A stretch of 64,000 nucleotides of DNA, taken from positions 4,991,317-5,055,316 of the forward strand of contig NZ_QFRX01000001.1 of the NCBI RefSeq assembly GCF_003143935.1. The letters are read 5' to 3'. The stretch is from Streptomyces sp. Act143 (GTDB taxonomy: Bacteria > Actinomycetota > Actinomycetes > Streptomycetales > Streptomycetaceae). The notes under the pieces were generated by a model. That model saw only the letters and a list, made by a program, of their open reading frames with translations. It did no database searches and was not told the DNA's origin. The translations under genes and the position numbers were made by a program. Below, in pieces: positions 61,145 through 64,000 of this stretch (position 1 is its first letter; each line of letters starts with the position of its first letter).

Positions 61145-62035
61145 CACAGGCGTAATCACGCCGTACGCATGGCGTACTCACGGCGTCCAGGGCGCTCCGG
61201 GGACACGGTCCCGGGGGCGCCCTTCGTCATGGCGCCCGTCATGTCCTCGTAGCCGTTTGTTCGATTACCTGCCGGGTTACGGCCTCCTTCCACAGATTCG
61301 GCGACTTTCTGCCGTCCACATCCTGGGGACTGCCAAGTTGTCCAGATCGCCGTCCACAGGGCGCTTGTTGAAAGGGCATCAGGGCAGGTCAAGTGGTTGT
61401 GGATTCGTGGACGAACGATCTCCACAGACTGTGGACAAAGCGGAGATCCACAGCCTGTGCACCGAGTTGTCCACCGGCAACCCACAGGCTGAGCCGAGTT
61501 GTCCCCAGTGATCCCCAGCTTCTCCACATGCTTGTCCACTGTTCGGCAACGCGACGCGGCTGCTCACTGCGTCGAGTGAAAGGCGTCACACGAAGGTGCC
61601 GGGTTGGGGTGTGGGAAACGGGGGTAAAGCTGGGGACGCAGCTGGGGAGAACTCGGCTCAGCCTGTGCATGGGGTGTGCAGAACTTTCTGTTCTCCACAG
61701 AGACCCCGAGTTGTCCACCGCCTCCGCCCACAGGACCCGTGGACAAAATTTCCGGTCTGACCTGCGCAAACGGAGTTATCCACGGTTTCCACAGCCCCTA
61801 CTACTACTCCCAACTAGAGAGAGCTGGGAATCCGTTTCGAAGGGGGTCCTGTGCACAACTCGCTGTCCGGCTCCCGACTGCCCCTCGTCACGACTTGACC
61901 CCGAGAGGCACCTACTGTCAGTGGGGTGCGTCAGACTGTTCCCCGGTGTCCTTCCCCTCACAGGGGCCGACGACACCGAGACAGACGACGAGGCCAGGCA
62001 GAGCGAAGCGCCGGCAACAGCAGGAGGCGGCAACA
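61145..62035. other. Replication origin oriC
   Basis: This 891-base dnaA-dnaN spacer contains many DnaA boxes. Examples include TGTGGACAA (61430-61438), TTGTCCACC (61467-61475 and 61711-61719), TTGTCCACT (61532-61540), CGTGGACAA (61738-61746) and TTATCCACG (61776-61784), plus several looser CCGTCCACA and TTGTCC words. The consensus is TTGTCCACA. A terminator for dnaA lies at its left end. No gene is seen in it. Confidence 0.93.
61189..61223 (+). terminator. Terminator after dnaA
   Basis: AGGGCGC (61189-61195) pairs with GCGCCCT (61217-61223) and inner CCGG/CCGG pairs extend the stem. Confidence 0.65.
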
Positions 62036-63166
62036 GTGAAGATCCGGGTGGAACGCGACGTACTCGCGGAGGCAGTGGCCTGGGCGGCACGCAGCCTCCC
62101 GGCCCGTCCGCCGGCGCCTGTCCTCGCCGGCCTCCTGCTGAAGGCCGAGGACGGCCAGCTGAGCCTGTCCAGCTTCGACTACGAGGTCTCCGCGCGGGTG
62201 AGCGTCGAGGCCGAGGTCGAGGAGGAGGGCACGGTCCTGGTGTCCGGCCGTCTCCTCGCCGACATCTGCCGCGCTCTCCCCAACCGCCCGGTGGAGATTT
62301 CCACAGACGGTGTACGGGCGACCGTGGTCTGCGGCTCCTCGCGGTTCACCCTCCACACCCTGCCGGTGGAGGAGTACCCGGCGCTGCCGCAGATGCCGAC
62401 CGCGACCGGCACCGTCCCCGGTGAGGTCTTCGCCTCCGCCGCCGCCCAGGTCGCCATCGCGGCCGGCCGCGACGACACCCTGCCGGTGCTGACCGGTGTG
62501 CGGATCGAGATCGAGGGCGACACCGTCACGCTTGCCTCCACCGACCGCTACCGCTTCGCGGTCCGCGAGTTCCTGTGGAAGCCGGAGAACCCCGAGGCGT
62601 CCGCGGTGGCCCTGGTGCCCGCCAAGACGCTCCTGGACACCGCCAAGGCGCTCACGAGCGGCGACAGCGTCACCCTGGCGCTCTCCGGCTCGGGCGCGGG
62701 CGAGGGCCTGATCGGTTTCGAGGGCGCCGGTCGGCGTACGACCACACGTCTGCTGGAGGGCGACCTCCCGAAGTACCGCACGCTGTTCCCGACCGAGTTC
62801 AACTCCGTCGCCGTGATCGAGACCGCCCCCTTCGTGGAGGCCGTGAAGCGTGTGGCCCTGGTCGCCGAGCGCAACACCCCGGTGCGGCTGAGCTTCGAGC
62901 AGGGCGTGCTGATCCTGGAGGCCGGTTCCAGCGACGACGCACAGGCTGTGGAGCGCGTCGACGCCAACCTGGAGGGCGACGACATCTCGATCGCCTTCAA
63001 CCCGACCTTCCTGCTGGACGGCCTGAGCGCCATCGACTCCCCGGTCGCCCAGCTGTCCTTCACCACGTCCACGAAGCCCGCGCTGCTCAGCGGCAAGCCC
63101 GCGCTGGACGCGGAGGCGGACGACGCCTACAAGTACCTGATCATGCCGGTGCGGCTCAGCGGCTGA
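62036..63166 (+). CDS. dnaN: DNA polymerase III beta subunit (sliding clamp)
   Basis: A 376-residue ring-clamp subunit with three repeated domains. It opens KIRVERDVLAEAVAWAARSL and ends DDAYKYLIMPVRLSG; family blocks include GVRIEIEGDTVTLASTDRYR. GTG 62036 follows AGGAGG. It holds polymerase on DNA and recruits partners. Confidence 0.97.
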   Translation: MKIRVERDVLAEAVAWAARSLPARPPAPVLAGLLLKAEDGQLSLSSFDYEVSARVSVEAEVEEEGTVLVSGRLLADICRALPNRPVEISTDGVRATVVCGSSRFTLHTLPVEEYPALPQMPTATGTVPGEVFASAAAQVAIAAGRDDTLPVLTGVRIEIEGDTVTLASTDRYRFAVREFLWKPENPEASAVALVPAKTLLDTAKALTSGDSVTLALSGSGAGEGLIGFEGAGRRTTTRLLEGDLPKYRTLFPTEFNSVAVIETAPFVEAVKRVALVAERNTPVRLSFEQGVLILEAGSSDDAQAVERVDANLEGDDISIAFNPTFLLDGLSAIDSPVAQLSFTTSTKPALLSGKPALDAEADDAYKYLIMPVRLSG

Positions 63167-63349
63167 CCGGCCGAGCGGCGCGGGGTTATCCCCAGGTGGT
63201 GGACAGTGCGTTCCCGGCCTGGGGAAAACCCGCAGGTGGGGACGTACGTCTGAGCGCGTATGCCCACAGGTGTGCGTGAGCGTCCGGGTTTAGGCTCGGA
63301 CGTAGGTACGAAGGTGCCACACACGCCACAGCAACCTAAGGAACAACTG

Positions 63350-64000
63350 ATGGAGCTCGGTCTCGTCGGCCTCGGCAAGATGGGCGGCAACATGCGCGAG
63401 CGGATTCGCCGCGCAGGCCACACCGTCATCGGATACGACCGCAACCCGGACCTCGCCGACGTCCACAGCCTCGAAGAGCTTGTGGGCAAGCTCAAGGGGC
63501 CGCGCGTGGTCTGGGTGATGGTCCCGGCCGGTGCCCCGACCCAGTCGACGGTGGACGAGCTGGCTGAGCTCCTGGAGCCGGGTGACGTCGTCGTGGACGG
63601 CGGCAACTCCCGCTGGACGGACGACGAGAAGCACGCCGAGGAGCTGGCCGCCAATGGCATCGGCTTCGTCGACTGCGGTGTCTCCGGCGGCGTGTGGGGC
63701 CTGGAGAACGGCTATGCGCTGATGTACGGCGGCGACGCCGAGAACGTCGCCAAGGTGCAGCCGGTCTTCGACGCGCTCAAGCCCGAGGGCGACTTCGGCT
63801 CGGTGCACGCCGGCAAGGTCGGCGCCGGCCACTTCGCCAAGATGGTCCACAACGGCATCGAATACGCGATGATGCAGGCCTACGCCGAGGGCTGGGAGCT
63901 GCTGGAGAAGGTCGACTCCGTCACCGACGTGCGTGAGGTCTTCCGCTCCTGGCAGGAAGGCACGGTCATCCGTTCCTGGCTGCTGGACCTGGCCGTCAAC
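63350..64000 (+). CDS. gnd: 6-phosphogluconate dehydrogenase, partial at window end
   Basis: An oxidoreductase with the nucleotide-binding GLVGLGKMGGNM at the start, VDGGNSRWTDD and the substrate motif CGVSGGVWGLENGYALMYGG. The catalytic Lys/His/Asn region HFAKMVHNGIEYAMMQAYAEG is present. It decarboxylates 6-phosphogluconate to ribulose 5-phosphate. The 217 residues seen run past base 64000. The non-decameric (about 290-residue) actinobacterial form is likely. Confidence 0.92.
   Translation, partial: MELGLVGLGKMGGNMRERIRRAGHTVIGYDRNPDLADVHSLEELVGKLKGPRVVWVMVPAGAPTQSTVDELAELLEPGDVVVDGGNSRWTDDEKHAEELAANGIGFVDCGVSGGVWGLENGYALMYGGDAENVAKVQPVFDALKPEGDFGSVHAGKVGAGHFAKMVHNGIEYAMMQAYAEGWELLEKVDSVTDVREVFRSWQEGTVIRSWLLDLAVN

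Overview
The window is a high-GC actinobacterial chromosome segment, almost certainly from a Streptomyces. The main reasons are the ssgR-ssgA sporulation pair, a FemX-type glycine transferase, a DnaA with a very long domain II, an oriC rich in TTGTCCACA-type boxes, and 15 copies of the Streptomyces parS palindrome GTTTCACGTGAAAC (11 exact, 4 with one mismatch). Product names below come from reading the translated proteins and from family knowledge; no database search was run.

Layout. 1-3.9 kb: a short unrecognised ORF at the edge, a LacI-type regulator, a metallophosphoesterase and a two-helix membrane protein. 3.9-10 kb: thiC behind a TPP riboswitch, a YibE/F membrane protein, then ssgA and its activator gene ssgR. 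10-20 kb: small membrane and cupin proteins, the ptpA-type phosphatase overlapping a cystathionine gamma-lyase gene, a LysR regulator, a Nudix hydrolase, a flavohemoglobin, a HAD hydrolase, acetyltransferases and a divergent MFS/MarR pair. 20-36.6 kb: a conserved core block with a serine hydrolase, dnaB, a MATE exporter, rplI-rpsR-ssb-rpsF, femX, an alanine-racemase-like gene, a GT87-type membrane transferase, a class A penicillin-binding protein, a PadR regulator and the inositol-phosphate synthase gene. Much of this order (ino1, padR, ponA, GT87, rpsF-ssb-rpsR-rplI, dnaB) is also known from mycobacteria.

36.7-51 kb: an MFS protein, an LppU-type protein, a secreted protein, then the cell-envelope and redox cluster pcnB / DUF6049 / murJ / pseudokinase / sigM / anti-sigma / trxB / trxA. 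A textbook SigR promoter (GGGAAT-N18-GTT) precedes trxB. 51-64 kb: parB-parA, rsmG, jag, yidC, yidD, rnpA and rpmH, then dnaA, oriC, dnaN and a gnd gene cut by the window end.

How it works together: the right end holds the initiation machinery (dnaA, oriC, dnaN) and the ParAB segregation system, and the parS sites on which ParB loads are scattered over about 48 kb to the left. Several parS copies lie in striking settings. One sits at the centre of a perfect 64-bp palindrome, one at the centre of a 44-bp palindrome, one inside the expanded variable arm of the thiC riboswitch, and others inside the parA, parB and anti-sigma coding sequences. No CRISPR array, insertion sequence, prophage, tRNA or rRNA gene was seen.
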